DNA of 6,165 nucleotides from JBHJOF01 sp050330055 (GTDB lineage Bacteria > Pseudomonadota > Alphaproteobacteria > Kiloniellales > JAKSDN01): positions 1 to 6,165 of the forward strand of contig JBHJOF010000071.1 of the NCBI GenBank assembly GCA_050330055.1, read 5' to 3'. This document shows, piece by piece, positions 6,052-6,165 of this stretch; positions within the stretch are counted from its first letter, which is position 1, and each line of letters opens with the position of its first letter. The position numbers and the translations under genes were made by a program. A model generated the notes under the pieces. The model saw only the letters and a program-made list of their open reading frames with translations, was not told where the DNA came from and did not search any database.

Positions 6052-6165
6052 GGGATGATTTGACACGGATGAACACAGATGAACACAAGAAACAAACTGG
6101 TTTGTGCGCCTAAACAAGAGTTTGTTGCTTGTGTTCATCTGTGTTCATCCGTGTCAAATCATCCC
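6052..6165. repeat. 114-base palindromic element at the window end
   Basis: The arms 6052-6089 and 6128-6165 are perfect 38-base reverse complements. After one mismatch (6090/6127) eight more pairs follow (6091-6098 with 6119-6126), and GTTT (6100-6103) can pair with AAAC (6112-6115). The left arm contains the 10-base unit GATGAACACA twice in tandem (6068-6077, 6078-6087). The arms are only about 45% GC, far below the flanking genes. From memory, units like CGGATGAACACAGATGAACAC recur between genes in many unrelated bacteria. It begins 20 bases after the ackA stop, so on the transcript it forms a very long hairpin that could end or protect the mRNA. It could be a miniature mobile element; the right flank is outside the window, so no target duplication can be checked. 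Confidence 0.9.

Overview
The window looks like chromosomal DNA of a high-GC proteobacterium, most likely an alphaproteobacterium. The coding parts are strongly GC-rich with GC-rich third codon positions. The small lipoprotein, the glutathione S-transferase and the Xsc-type enzyme all resemble alphaproteobacterial versions as I remember them; no search was possible, so the taxonomic call is an inference.

Layout: (1) positions 1-316 (+) hold the C-terminal end of an EamA/DMT-type membrane transporter cut by the window edge. (2) 353-820 (+) encode a small lipoprotein resembling the CC0125/CC1285 family. (3) Convergent to it, 847-1476 (-) encode a glutathione S-transferase and 1499-2368 (-) a beta-hydroxyacid dehydrogenase, probably one operon read dehydrogenase first. 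(4) A 559-base divergent gap (2369-2927) holds a possible 36-residue small ORF on the minus strand, a palindromic operator-like site and weak promoter-like boxes. (5) 2928-4646 (+) encode a thiamine-diphosphate enzyme very like sulfoacetaldehyde acetyltransferase (Xsc). (6) A 216-base gap holds a terminator-like hairpin and an inverted pair of hairpin repeats. (7) 4863-6032 (+) encode acetate kinase (AckA). (8) The last 114 bases (6052-6165) are a near-perfect palindrome of much lower GC content, ending exactly at the window edge.

How the genes may work together: Xsc converts sulfoacetaldehyde plus phosphate into acetyl phosphate and sulfite. In the known C2-sulfonate pathways (taurine, isethionate) phosphotransacetylase usually follows and makes acetyl-CoA. 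Here the next gene is acetate kinase, which would turn acetyl phosphate into acetate and ATP. That is a plausible two-gene module for substrate-level phosphorylation from a sulfonate, though the two genes may be transcribed separately. The divergent dehydrogenase has an NADPH-type motif and could act on a related aldehyde, but nothing in the sequence fixes its substrate. No taurine transaminase or dehydrogenase, TauR-type regulator, phosphotransacetylase or sulfite exporter is in the window. I see no clearly new defence, mobile or RNA-guided system; the most unusual items are the xsc-ackA pairing and the two inverted-repeat structures.
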